Made by a program: the position numbers and the translations under genes. This document shows positions 14,811 through 21,759 of a stretch of DNA of 31,131 nt, piece by piece. The notes beneath the pieces are model-generated. The model was given only the letters and a program-made list of their open reading frames with translations, was not told the origin of the DNA and searched no databases. Where the stretch lies: NCBI GenBank assembly GCA_964651825.1, contig CAZYWK010000044.1, positions 1 to 31,131 of the forward strand, read 5' to 3'. Origin of the DNA: Sva-07 sp964651825 (GTDB lineage: Bacteria > Actinomycetota > Acidimicrobiia > Acidimicrobiales > Ilumatobacteraceae). The stretch's first letter is position 1. Each line of letters starts with the position of its first letter.

Positions 14811-15313
14811 ATGATCACCGACCCGCTCGCCGGCCTGGTCGAGCGTGGCCGCCAGCAGCTCAAGCTTGCTCGATTCGTCGGCAAGTTCGCGGTCGACCGG
14901 GCCGTACGTGATGTCCGCCGGCATCTGGTCCCGCCATCGCACGGTGCCGTACCCGTGATCGAATCGANNNNNNNNNNNNNNNNNNNNNNNNNNNNNNNNN
15001 NNNNNNNNNNNNNNNNNNNNNNNNNNNNNNNNNNNNNNNNNNNNNNNNNNNNNNNNNNNNNNNNNNNTCGACCGCCGACGACGCCGGCGACGATCTGACC
15101 GTCGCTGCATCGGTGGCAATCGACGCGTCGGTGCCCGGACCATCGGCCGGTGACCTCGTGCTTCCCGACTACGACCATCTGCCGGCTGCGCACGTCGTTT
15201 CGAAACTGCCGTCGCTCACGCCAGCCGAACGCACGGCCATCGAGCAGTACGAGCTCGCCCACCGCCATCGGCGCACGATCCTCGGCAAGATCGAACAGTT
15301 GCACGGCGCGTGA
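14811..15313 (+). CDS. Conserved actinobacterial protein, split by an assembly gap
   Basis: I do not know its function. The N-terminal part (MITDPLAGLVERGRQQLKLA...) is a helical, basic stretch that enters the gap at 14968. After the gap, the frame from 15068 reads an Asp/Ala-rich linker and then LPDYDHLPAAHVVSKLPSLT and ERTAIEQYELAHRHRRTIL, ending GKIEQLHGA. That C-terminal helical module (YDxLPAxxVVxxLxxL...YExxHxxRxTIL) recurs in actinobacterial proteins, some described as lipid-droplet-associated; the name is from memory. The two parts are in different frames if the gap is taken as 100 bases, so the true gap should be 2 modulo 3. The next gene begins one base after the stop. Confidence 0.65.
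14968..15067. other. Assembly gap of 100 N in the gene at 14811
   Basis: Exactly 100 N separate the N-terminal and C-terminal parts of one coding sequence. The parts are out of phase with a 100-base gap, so the size is a placeholder. Confidence 0.95.
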
Positions 15314-15314
15314 C

Positions 15315-15764
15315 GTGATCGATCCGACCGTTCGGCGCTGTGACGGCGACCCCGACGACATCGCCCAATTGCGGGAACTCGAAGTGGAGGCCCGCGCCGC
15401 GTTGGTCGACCAGCGCGGCGGAGCGCGATGGTTGATCGAACACCCTCCGGTCGGCGATGGGTGGGCACAGCGGTGTGCGACCGCGGAGGTGTGGCTGGCA
15501 CACATCGACGAGGTGGTCGTCGGGTATCTCGTCGACGTTCTCCCCGACGACGGCGTCCTGCGGATCGACCAGGTGTGGATCACCCCCGAGGCGCGTGAGG
15601 TCGGCTTCGGAGACGCGCTGCTGGCAGCAGCGACCGCGTCAGGCCGACAGCGGGGAGCGATCGCGATCCAGGGCGAGTCGCTCCCCGGTGACCGCCAGAC
15701 GAAGAACCTCTACGAGCGCGCCGGGATCGTCGCCCGGTTGATCACGACCTACCGCGAGCTCTGA
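15315..15764 (+). CDS. GNAT-family N-acetyltransferase
   Basis: This is a probable acetyl-CoA-dependent acyltransferase of unknown substrate. The 149-aa protein shows the GNAT order: N-terminal helices, strands EVWLAHIDEVVVGYLVDVL (residues 58-76) and VLRIDQVWITPEAREVG (81-97), the acetyl-CoA loop VGFGDALLAAATASGRQRGA (96-115; variant of Q/RxxGxG/A), and the late block ESLPGDRQTKNLYERAGIVA (121-140), typical of the final strand-helix. The start is GTG 15315, one base after the preceding TGA, with no room for a separate promoter, so it is cotranscribed. Its product may act on a small molecule, as no ribosomal-protein or antibiotic context is present. It converges with the crotonase gene, 10 nt apart. 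Confidence 0.8.
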   Translation: MIDPTVRRCDGDPDDIAQLRELEVEARAALVDQRGGARWLIEHPPVGDGWAQRCATAEVWLAHIDEVVVGYLVDVLPDDGVLRIDQVWITPEAREVGFGDALLAAATASGRQRGAIAIQGESLPGDRQTKNLYERAGIVARLITTYREL

Positions 15765-15774
15765 CCCGCCCGGG

Positions 15775-16560
15775 TCAGCGAGCCTGCCAGTTCGGGGCCC
15801 GCTTCTCGATGAACGCGGTCAGCCCTTCCTTGGTGTCCTCGGACTGCATCACCTTCATGAACTCGACGTCGGTGAGGTGCTTGAGCGAGTCTTCGTCGTC
15901 GTAGGCCGACGCCAACACGACCTTGCGGCTCGCCCACACGGCGAGCGGGGCGGACGCCGTGATCTGCTCGGCGAGCCGCAGCGCCTCGTTCGTGGCCTCA
16001 CCCGGCTCGACGAGACGCGAGATCAGGCCGAGGTCGTAGGCGCGCGGGGCTGGGATCGGCTCACCGGTGAGGATCGCTTCCATGGCGGCCGCGCGGCCGA
16101 TGGCCTGAGGCAGGCGGAACAGGCCGCCCGCGCCGGCGATGAGATTGCGCTTCACCTCGGCGAGACCGAACGCCGAGCGGGTCGTTGCCACCGCCAGATC
16201 GCAGGCCAGCACGATCTCGCAGCCACCGGCGGTCGCGAGGCCGTCGACCGCGACGATCACCGGCTTGCGGCGCTCTCGGTAGGTGAACCCGGCAAACCCG
16301 CCGCGCTTGGTGTTGAGCGCGGCCGCACCGCCGGAGTTGATCGCCTTCAGGTCGGCGCCGGCGCAGAACACCGGGTTGTTCTGGCCCTCGGTGTTGGCCT
16401 GGATGACACCGACCCACACGTCGTCGTCGTCCTCCATCTTGTCGATGGCGGCCTCCATGCCCTGCGCGACATCACCGTTGACGGCGTTGCGCGCTTCGGG
16501 ACGGTTGAGGGTGATGAGCGCGACGCGCCCCTTGACTTCGTACTCGACGATCTCGGACAT
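15775..16560 (-). CDS. Enoyl-CoA hydratase/isomerase (crotonase) family protein
   Basis: Crotonases hydrate or isomerise enoyl-CoA esters, as in beta-oxidation. The 261-aa length is typical. Oxyanion-hole blocks are FCAGADLKAI (65-74) and VDGLATAGGCEIVLACDLAV (105-124). The two Glu residues of classical hydratases are both kept (Glu115 in GGCE, Glu135 in FGLAEVKRNL), and GAGGLFRLPQAIGRAAAMEA follows. The C-terminal EGLTAFIEKRAPNW is the usual family ending. Hydratase activity is therefore likely; the chain-length or pathway is not shown by neighbours. It starts at ATG 16560 preceded at 7 nt by TACGAT on the minus strand, and no Shine-Dalgarno is visible. Confidence 0.88.
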   Translation of the reverse strand: MSEIVEYEVKGRVALITLNRPEARNAVNGDVAQGMEAAIDKMEDDDDVWVGVIQANTEGQNNPVFCAGADLKAINSGGAAALNTKRGGFAGFTYRERRKPVIVAVDGLATAGGCEIVLACDLAVATTRSAFGLAEVKRNLIAGAGGLFRLPQAIGRAAAMEAILTGEPIPAPRAYDLGLISRLVEPGEATNEALRLAEQITASAPLAVWASRKVVLASAYDDEDSLKHLTDVEFMKVMQSEDTKEGLTAFIEKRAPNWQAR

Positions 16561-16567
16561 GGCGAGG

Positions 16568-16573
16568 ATCGTA
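16568..16573 (-). promoter_or_regulatory. -10-like TACGAT for leaderless crotonase gene
   Basis: On the minus strand TACGAT lies 7 nt before the ATG at 16560, without a ribosome binding site between. Confidence 0.45.
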
Positions 16574-16602
16574 GGGCCCGCACCCCCGGGCCGACGAACG
16601 CG

Positions 16603-18315
16603 TCAGCCCTCCGAAGACACCTCGGTGTCCGCGGGCGCCGGCGGATCGACAGCCTCGGCCGGCGGCTCCACCTCGGCGGTTGCTTCTGCCGGTGTGACCG
16701 CGTCGGCGGGGACGTCTGGCTCGGCGGGGACGTCTGGCTCGGCGGGGACNNNNNNNNNNNNNNNNNNNNNNNNNNNNNNNNNNNNNNNNNNNNNNNNNNN
16801 NNNNNNNNNNNNNNNNNNNNNNNNNNNNNNNNNNNNNNNNNNNNNNNNNTCGGCGGGGACGTCTGGCTCGGCGGGGACGTCTGGCTCGGCGGGGACTTGT
16901 GGCTCGGCCGGCGCTGTGGTCTCGGCAGGGGCCGTGGGCTTGGCAGGCTTGTCGGGCGCGTTCCGAGCGGCCTTCGCGTCGCTGGGCTTGTTCGCGCGTC
17001 GCTTCGGGTCCTGGCGCGGGTTCGGCCGCAAGGGCTTGGGCTGCGGAGCGCCGGCAGGCACCTCCACGCCGAGCAGTGTCGCGATCTGCGGCAAGGCCGG
17101 TCCGAGGCGCAGCGTCGTCGCGCGGAGGTCGTCGCTCACGACTTCGGGGCCGGCGGCCGGCACGACCAGGCTGCGCACCGGCGAGAATGCCGCCGCTTCC
17201 AACACGGCGATCCAGCGGTCGGCCGAGTCGGTGGGCTGCAACGACTGCGTGGCGGCCTCGCCGAGCCGGCGTGCCAGCTCGGGCGGGAACATCACGCCGG
17301 CCTTCGGCGGCTGCGAGGACAGCCGGAGCGCACGGATCACCCGGCCCACGCCGAGTGCGGCGTCGATGTCACCGATCCACAGCTGCAGCTCCTCCTCCTG
17401 ACGGCGCACGAGGGAGGCCTTGAGCTCGATGTTGAGGGCACGGGCGGTCTCGTCGCGAGCGACCGTCGAATCGTCGCCGGCGGCGATGACGCTGCGCAGG
17501 TCGCGCAGGTCGAGATGCTCCATCTGGCGCTGCGCGGCCTCGGCTCGGTCGAGCCAGTCGGCGACGCGCAGCTTGGGCAGCAGCTCCTCGGCCATCTTCA
17601 GCACGCTCGCCTCGGGCATCGTCGGCTGGCCGGCGGCCTCGAGCTTGGCGTTCTCCTCCTTGACCCGGGCGCGGACGGCGGCCATGCCCTGGCCGGCCAG
17701 CTCGGCGATCGGTCGCTGCTCTTCGGGGATGCCGGCGAGCAGCGCGCCACGACGGGCCTTGCCCGGACGCAGGCGCTTCGGCTTCGGGCGCTGGGGCAGC
17801 TCTGGCGGTGCCTCGAAGTGCGGGCGGTCACGACGCGGTGGACGCTCGCGACGGTCCTCGCGGTTGCGGCCATCTCCACGACCCTCGCCGCGACCTTCGC
17901 CGCCACGGCCTTCTCCGCCACGGCCGTCACGACCCTTCCCGTCACGATCGCGGTCATTGCGGTTGCGACCGTCACGGTCACGGCGGGGGCGATCGCTCCG
18001 GTCGCGGTCGCCGCGTCCCTCGTTGCGGCTGCGACGGGCTCGCGTCTCGATGACAGCCTCGAACGGCTCGCTGCTCGGCAGGATCTCGATCACGTCGGCA
18101 CGGCTGGCCTTCTCGCGGCCCTTGACGACCGACAGGATCTCGACGCCGTCGAGCATCTGTTCCATCTCGACCTTGAGCTCGTCGCCGACCTTCGAACCGT
18201 CGGGGAGAATGGAGCCGTCGAGGACTCCGTTCGGCTTGCGGGCTCCGGCTGCGCGCCACGTCCAAGAGCCGTCGGCGAGCGCGCTCGTCAGCTCGATATC
18301 AATCCTGCGGGACAT
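16603..18315 (-). CDS. Low-complexity RG/RD-rich protein with PAEPDV repeats (unrecognised)
   Basis: I do not recognise a named family. The protein is about 570 aa with the gap counted as 100 bases. Residues 1-85 look like a small beta-rich, possibly OB-like domain (ELTSALADGSWTWRAAGARK; ILPDGSKVGDELKVEMEQML). Residues 92-164 are an Arg/Asp/Gly region with RGD, RGG and RDRD runs. A helical region follows (for example PEASVLKMAEELLPKLRVAD), then a Lys/Pro/Ala linker and the six-residue repeat VPAEPD, in which the gap lies, and an acidic C-terminal tail. The composition suggests a nucleic-acid-binding, partly disordered protein; this is inference. Start ATG 18315 is chosen because TACCGT lies 8 nt upstream and the longer frame adds 35 Arg/Ala-rich residues without homology. 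Confidence 0.65.
   Translation of the reverse strand: MSRRIDIELTSALADGSWTWRAAGARKPNGVLDGSILPDGSKVGDELKVEMEQMLDGVEILSVVKGREKASRADVIEILPSSEPFEAVIETRARRSRNEGRGDRDRSDRPRRDRDGRNRNDRDRDGKGRDGRGGEGRGGEGRGEGRGDGRNREDRRERPPRRDRPHFEAPPELPQRPKPKRLRPGKARRGALLAGIPEEQRPIAELAGQGMAAVRARVKEENAKLEAAGQPTMPEASVLKMAEELLPKLRVADWLDRAEAAQRQMEHLDLRDLRSVIAAGDDSTVARDETARALNIELKASLVRRQEEELQLWIGDIDAALGVGRVIRALRLSSQPPKAGVMFPPELARRLGEAATQSLQPTDSADRWIAVLEAAAFSPVRSLVVPAAGPEVVSDDLRATTLRLGPALPQIATLLGVEVPAGAPQPKPLRPNPRQDPKRRANKPSDAKAARNAPDKPAKPTAPAETTAPAEPQVPAEPDVPAEPDVPAXXXXXXXXXXXXXXXXXXXXXXXXXXXXXXXXXXVPAEPDVPAEPDVPADAVTPAEATAEVEPPAEAVDPPAPADTEVSSEG
16703..16903 (-). repeat. 18-bp tandem repeat encoding VPAEPD
   Basis: The plus-strand unit TCGGCGGGGACGTCTGGC is repeated at 16703, 16721 and 16739 (cut by the gap) and again at 16850, 16868, with a variant unit at 16886. 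On the coding strand it gives VPAEPD. The number of units inside the gap is unknown. Confidence 0.9.
16750..16849. other. Assembly gap of 100 N inside the 18-bp tandem repeat
   Basis: The N run begins at base 12 of one repeat unit and ends exactly before base 1 of another. Perfect repetition would need a gap of 7+18k bases, which 100 is not, so the length is a placeholder and the copy number unresolved. Confidence 0.95.
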
Positions 18316-18323
18316 GGCGAGCC

Positions 18324-18329
18324 ACGGTA
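18324..18329 (-). promoter_or_regulatory. -10-like TACCGT for the RG/RD-rich protein gene
   Basis: TACCGT on the minus strand lies 8 nt before the ATG at 18315. A second identical TACCGT serves the divergent gene at 18419. Confidence 0.45.
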
Positions 18330-18405
18330 TCCGTCCGGCCCGAAGTTCTCCACTTCCATACGGGACGGCCGCCCCGTGCCTCGGCCGTGGAGCGATCGAC
18401 GCCGC

Positions 18406-18411
18406 TACCGT
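18406..18411 (+). promoter_or_regulatory. -10-like TACCGT for the gamma-carbonic-anhydrase-like gene
   Basis: TACCGT lies 7 nt before ATG 18419 with no Shine-Dalgarno between, matching the leaderless pattern and supporting this start. Confidence 0.5.
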
Positions 18412-18418
18412 GCAGCGC

Positions 18419-18937
18419 ATGCCGATCTACGCCCTTGGGTCACTCGAGCCGACGATCGCGAGCGATGCGTTCGTCCATCCGGAAGCGGTCATCATCGGGG
18501 CGGTCACGATCGGCTCGCAATCGTCGATCTGGCCCGGTGCGGTCCTGCGCGGTGACGGCGGCGAGATCCGTATCGGCGACCGCACCAGCGTCCAGGACAA
18601 CGCGGTGCTGCACACGACGCCGTCCTGGCACACGGTGGTCGGCGACGAGTGCGTCCTCGGTCACCTGATCCACCTCGAGGGGTGCACCATCGAGAACAAC
18701 GTGCTCATCGGCAACGCTTCGATGGTGTTGCACCGTGCGGTCGTCCACAGTGGTGCGATCGTGGCCGCCAACGCCGTCGTGCTCAACGACACCGACGTCC
18801 CCTCGGGAGCGCTCGCGGTGGGCACACCTGCGGTCATCAAGCCCGGCAGAGCGCGGCCCGAAGACATCCAGATCGGTGTCGACGCCTACGTAAGCCGCGT
18901 CAAGGAGTACCGCACCGAGCTCCGCCGGATCGGATGA
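18419..18937 (+). CDS. Gamma-carbonic-anhydrase-like left-handed beta-helix protein
   Basis: The protein folds as hexapeptide repeats (isoleucine-patch, e.g. VIIGAVTIGSQSSIWPGAVL), as in the trimeric gamma-carbonic anhydrases and YrdA/PaaY-like proteins. Length 172 aa is typical. Present are RGD at 44-46 (LRGDGGEI), NAVLHTTP with His65, and GHLIHLEGCTIENNVLIG. In family members the last block is usually GHxxxLHGC, giving two zinc His. Here the first (His82) is kept and the second is Glu87, with an extra His85. So the metal site is His-His-Glu or altered, and carbonic anhydrase activity should not be assumed. The gene has its own promoter-like element and overlaps prmA by 4 nt (ATGA). Confidence 0.82.
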   Translation: MPIYALGSLEPTIASDAFVHPEAVIIGAVTIGSQSSIWPGAVLRGDGGEIRIGDRTSVQDNAVLHTTPSWHTVVGDECVLGHLIHLEGCTIENNVLIGNASMVLHRAVVHSGAIVAANAVVLNDTDVPSGALAVGTPAVIKPGRARPEDIQIGVDAYVSRVKEYRTELRRIG

Positions 18938-19809
18938 ACCCCGTGCTGCGGGCGTTCGTCGTGACCGTGTCGCCAGCGGATGTCGAGATTGCCGGCGATC
19001 GGCTGTGGGGCCTCGGTGTGCGGGCGATCGAGGAGCGAACCGGAAGTGGGGGAGCGGTCGAGTTGTGGACGTCGGTCGGCCAGGAGGACGACGCGATCGC
19101 GGCGGCGGCCGCCACGCTCGAGCCGGGTTGGACCTGGCGGGTTGTCGAGGTCTCGACGGCACCAGCCGACACGTGGCGTGAGCACGCGCAGCCGAACTGG
19201 CTGAGCGACGACCTGGTGATCACGCCGGCCTGGATCCCGCTCGACGTCGATGCACGTGTCACCCGAGTCGTCATCGAGCCCGCCGGCGCCTTCGGTCTCG
19301 GCGACCACCCGACGTCGCAGCTCACCGCACGGGCGCTGCGCGACGAGCTCGACCGCCGCACCGGACCGGGCGGTCGTGGGGTGTCGGTGCTCGATGTCGG
19401 CTGCGGTACCGGGGTGCTGGCGATCGTTGCCGCACGGTCCGGTGCGGCCCAGGTCCGGGCGATCGACATCGCCGCCGAGGCGGTGGAAGCGACGCGACTC
19501 AACGCGGATCGCAACGGCGTCCTGGCGATGATCGACGTCGACGACGCACCGATCGAGGCAGTCGAGGGCAGTTACGACGTCGTGGTGGCCAACATCCTGG
19601 CGCCGGTGCTCGTCGCATCGGCCGCCGACCTGGCCCGGCTGACCGCACCTGACGGCCGGTTGATCATCAGCGGCATCCTCGCCGAGTCACACGCACACGT
19701 GCTCGACGCCCTCGCTCCGCTGGAGGTCACGACGACCTCGACCCAGGACGGGTGGGCCGCGGTCACACTCTGGCATCCGTTGCCGGGGCGGTCCGTCACT
19801 GCGAGGTGA
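18934..19809 (+). CDS. prmA: Ribosomal protein L11 methyltransferase-like PrmA
   Basis: PrmA uses S-adenosylmethionine to methylate ribosomal protein L11. The 291-aa protein has the small N-terminal L11-binding-type domain (residues about 1-75), a linker, then IEPAGAFGLGDHPTSQLTAR (family GTGTHPTT), the SAM motif VLDVGCGTGVLAIVAARSGA, motif II VRAIDIAAEAVEATRLNADR and motif IV VVANILAPVL, followed by LIISGILAESHAHVL. GLGDHPTS in place of GTGTHPTT is a modest change. It starts at ATG 18934 in ATGA shared with the preceding gene. Its 3' end overlaps the convergent ribokinase-family gene by 14 nt. Other SAM methyltransferases share motif I, but the NILA and HPTS blocks favour PrmA. Confidence 0.85.
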   Translation: MNPVLRAFVVTVSPADVEIAGDRLWGLGVRAIEERTGSGGAVELWTSVGQEDDAIAAAAATLEPGWTWRVVEVSTAPADTWREHAQPNWLSDDLVITPAWIPLDVDARVTRVVIEPAGAFGLGDHPTSQLTARALRDELDRRTGPGGRGVSVLDVGCGTGVLAIVAARSGAAQVRAIDIAAEAVEATRLNADRNGVLAMIDVDDAPIEAVEGSYDVVVANILAPVLVASAADLARLTAPDGRLIISGILAESHAHVLDALAPLEVTTTSTQDGWAAVTLWHPLPGRSVTAR

Positions 19810-20725
19810 CGAGCCGATCGCGGATCGCGGCGGCGGTGGGGATCGACGGGATGGCGCCGTGGGCGGTGGTGGCGAGTCCACCGGCCACGATGGCCCACCG
19901 GACTGCGTCGTCGAGCGGCGTCCCCACGGCAAGCCGTGCTGCGAGCGCGCCACAGAACGAGTCGCCGGCGCCGGTGGTGTCGACCGGCTCGACGGCCAGC
20001 GCCGGTAGGGACGTGATCGTGGGGGAGGGGCCATCACCCTTCGTGCGGTCCGCGCGGAACATGTCGGCTCCGGCCGCGCCGCGGGTGACGATGACCGTCG
20101 GCACGCCGCGGTCGAGGAGCGAGTCGACGCCACCGATCAGTTCGACCTCGTGCTCGTTCGGGACGATCACGTCGGTCAGTGCCAGCAGTTGTTCGGTGAG
20201 TGCGGCGGCGGGGGCCGGATTGAGCACCGTGATCGCGCCGATCCGGCGCGCCGCGGCAAACGCTGCTTGCACCGTCGCCGGCGGGATCTCGAGTTGGGCG
20301 AGGACGACCGAACACGGCGGGATCACCGCAGCGGTGACGGTGGAGTTCGCTCCCGGCACCACGACGATCGTGTTCTCACCGTCACCGCCGACGGTGATCA
20401 GTGCACGGCCGGTCGGTGTGGAGGCGATCGTCGGGACTGCGGTGACGTCGATCCCGTCGACGGCGGCCACTCCTCGCAGGACTCGTCCGGCGTCGTCGTC
20501 ACCCAGCGCGCCGAGGAACGCCACTGCCGCTCCGGAGCGGGCCGCGGCAACGGCTTGGTTCAAGCCCTTGCCCCCGGGGAACTCGTCGTAGCTCGAACCG
20601 AGGAGCGTCTCGCCCGGGCGCGGGATGCGCAGTGTCCGGACGACGAGGTCGAGGTTGGCGCTGCCGACGACGACGACGTCGAACCGTCGGCCGGCGGTGT
20701 CAGCTGGCAGCGCGGGCCCTGACAC
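19796..20725 (-). CDS. rbsK: Ribokinase / PfkB-family sugar kinase
   Basis: The family phosphorylates ribose or another sugar or nucleoside with ATP. The 309-aa protein begins DVVVVGSANLDLVVRTLRIP, has PfkB signature 1 FPGGKGLNQAVAAARSG (49-65) and signature 2 EPVDTTGAGDSFCGALAAR (about 246-264, catalytic Asp255), and the ribokinase-like VIVPNEHEVELIGG block (187-200). These favour ribokinase over fructokinase or adenosine kinase, but no ribose transporter or regulator is nearby, so the substrate is uncertain. The only plausible start is GTG 20725, which lies inside whiB and gives a 26-nt overlap, so translation may depend on whiB. No clear Shine-Dalgarno is seen. The 3' end overlaps prmA tail to tail. 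Confidence 0.85.
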   Translation of the reverse strand: MSGPALPADTAGRRFDVVVVGSANLDLVVRTLRIPRPGETLLGSSYDEFPGGKGLNQAVAAARSGAAVAFLGALGDDDAGRVLRGVAAVDGIDVTAVPTIASTPTGRALITVGGDGENTIVVVPGANSTVTAAVIPPCSVVLAQLEIPPATVQAAFAAARRIGAITVLNPAPAAALTEQLLALTDVIVPNEHEVELIGGVDSLLDRGVPTVIVTRGAAGADMFRADRTKGDGPSPTITSLPALAVEPVDTTGAGDSFCGALAARLAVGTPLDDAVRWAIVAGGLATTAHGAIPSIPTAAAIRDRLVTSQ

Positions 20726-21005
20726 CGATCGGTGCGATCAGGCGGAACCCGGCGGCGTGGCGTTCGTCTTCGGACTCGCCGCCCCAGAAGCCGTACTCGT
20801 GATGCTCGCGGGCGAAGCCCATGCAGTCGATGCGGACCGAGCAGCCCATGCACACCTCGCGTGCACCGGCCTCGCGCCGCTCGCGGGCCTGGGGGCGTTC
20901 AGCTGCGGGTGGGAAGAACAGGTGGGTGAGGCCTCGGCACGCGCCCTCGCGCATCCAGTCCTCCTCCGTTGCGATTCGGTCGATCGGCAGTTCGATTGCA
21001 GCCAT
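20700..21005 (-). CDS. WhiB-family iron-sulfur transcriptional regulator
   Basis: WhiB proteins carry a 4Fe-4S cluster and act with sigma factor in actinobacteria. The 101-aa protein has the four Cys (Cys23, Cys52, Cys55, Cys61; spacing C-x28-C-x2-C-x5-C), and GFWGGESEDER (72-82), the WhiB beta-turn. The C-terminal basic region is short (FRLIAPIGVRARAA), so its DNA contacts may differ from longer family members. I cannot assign it to a numbered WhiB subgroup. Start ATG 21005 puts MREGACRG at the usual place. A consensus-like promoter and a palindrome lie about 90 bp upstream. The gene overlaps the ribokinase-family gene by 26 nt. Confidence 0.92.
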   Translation of the reverse strand: MAAIELPIDRIATEEDWMREGACRGLTHLFFPPAAERPQARERREAGAREVCMGCSVRIDCMGFAREHHEYGFWGGESEDERHAAGFRLIAPIGVRARAAS

Positions 21006-21099
21006 TGCGCCCCCAGGTGCGTAGCGGGATGGTGACGGATTGTTCTCCCCGGTGGCCCGGAGCCGTTCCTGGACAGGGAGCGACTCGCGAACGAGGCCG

Positions 21100-21128
21100 A
21101 GCGTAGAGCGAATCGACTGCCGGGTCAA
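21100..21128 (-). promoter_or_regulatory. Sigma-70-type promoter for whiB
   Basis: On the minus strand TTGACC (21128-21123) is followed by a 17-nt spacer and TACGCT (21105-21100). Both elements and the spacing fit the housekeeping consensus. Transcription would start near 21093, giving an 88-nt leader before the ATG at 21005. Confidence 0.65.
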
Positions 21129-21142
21129 TTGCATCGTGCAAT
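21128..21142 (-). promoter_or_regulatory. Palindrome ATTGCA-N3-TGCAAT touching the whiB -35
   Basis: ATTGCATCGTGCAAT is a perfect 6-bp inverted repeat around three bases. It abuts, and by one base overlaps, the -35 element of the whiB promoter, a position suited to a regulator. The cognate protein is not known. Confidence 0.45.
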
Positions 21143-21243
21143 CATTTCGTGAACCCGTTCCGAGCCCGAGCCGGCTGGAGCCCGTGCTCATCGACTGACG
21201 GCGATCGAACCTTGCGGAGAGCGGAGCGGCGAAGCGCGTACCG
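21143..21243. other. Spacer between the hemerythrin gene and the whiB promoter
   Basis: About 100 bases without a coding frame I would support. It contains AGCCGGCT and several GAGC-type short repeats but no terminator with a T-tract. Confidence 0.4.
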
Positions 21244-21693
21244 TCAGGTTTCGTACGGACCGCCCCGCTTGGCGTACTCGGCGCGGTACGCGCTGGCGAG
21301 CTCCTTCTGGCGGGTCTTCGAGAGCAGCTTGCCGGCGAGCTGGAACGTGCCGTGCTCCTCTTCGTCGAGGTGGTCACGCACCTCCGCGGACAGTTGCTTG
21401 GCCAGCTCTGCGAAGTGATCGGTGGTCGGATCGACGCCGCGTAGCTGGTCGACGAGCTCCTCGGCCTTGTGGTGATCGGCCAGCGCATGGCGACTGACGG
21501 ACAGACCGGCGTCGTCCATGAGCAGCGGGACGTAGAAATGGCGCTCCTCCGCGGTGGCGTGCGCGTCGAGCTCGTTGGCGAGCGCGAGGAACGCCGCGCG
21601 CCGGTTCTCGGCGGACGCCCGAGCGTGTGTCATCGTGCGCGTCAAAGACCGCTGCACTTCGTGGCTGGCCCGCAGGTCCTCGAAGATGGTCAT
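21244..21693 (-). CDS. Hemerythrin HHE-domain protein
   Basis: HHE proteins bind a non-haem di-iron centre and serve in oxygen or nitric-oxide sensing, iron handling or stress. The 149-aa protein is a four-helix bundle with candidate ligands His11, His45, Glu49, His75 (in DHHKAEE), His108 and Glu112 (RDHLDEEEHG), all in the family order. It has no extra domain or signal peptide. ATG 21693 has a good GGGAGG 5 nt upstream, unlike most genes here, so it is translated from a leadered mRNA. Its neighbour, 115 nt beyond its promoter-distal end, is the Fe-S regulator whiB; a shared redox theme is possible but not proven. Confidence 0.88.
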   Translation of the reverse strand: MTIFEDLRASHEVQRSLTRTMTHARASAENRRAAFLALANELDAHATAEERHFYVPLLMDDAGLSVSRHALADHHKAEELVDQLRGVDPTTDHFAELAKQLSAEVRDHLDEEEHGTFQLAGKLLSKTRQKELASAYRAEYAKRGGPYET

Positions 21694-21759
21694 GCTGCCT
21701 CCCTCTCGAAAGAGTCGCTCAACTCGAGGCCGGTTCCTGCGATCTGCGCAGTCAGCCCC

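Noticed and set aside
14403..15098. 231-aa frame starting in the DUF4193 gene and running across the gap
   Set aside because: Its first two thirds is an out-of-frame reading of the acidic gene; only the part from ATG 14811 has a credible start and conserved continuation.
16703..16903. Tandem 18-bp units considered as a CRISPR array
   Set aside because: The units are contiguous without spacers and encode an in-frame VPAEPD repeat.
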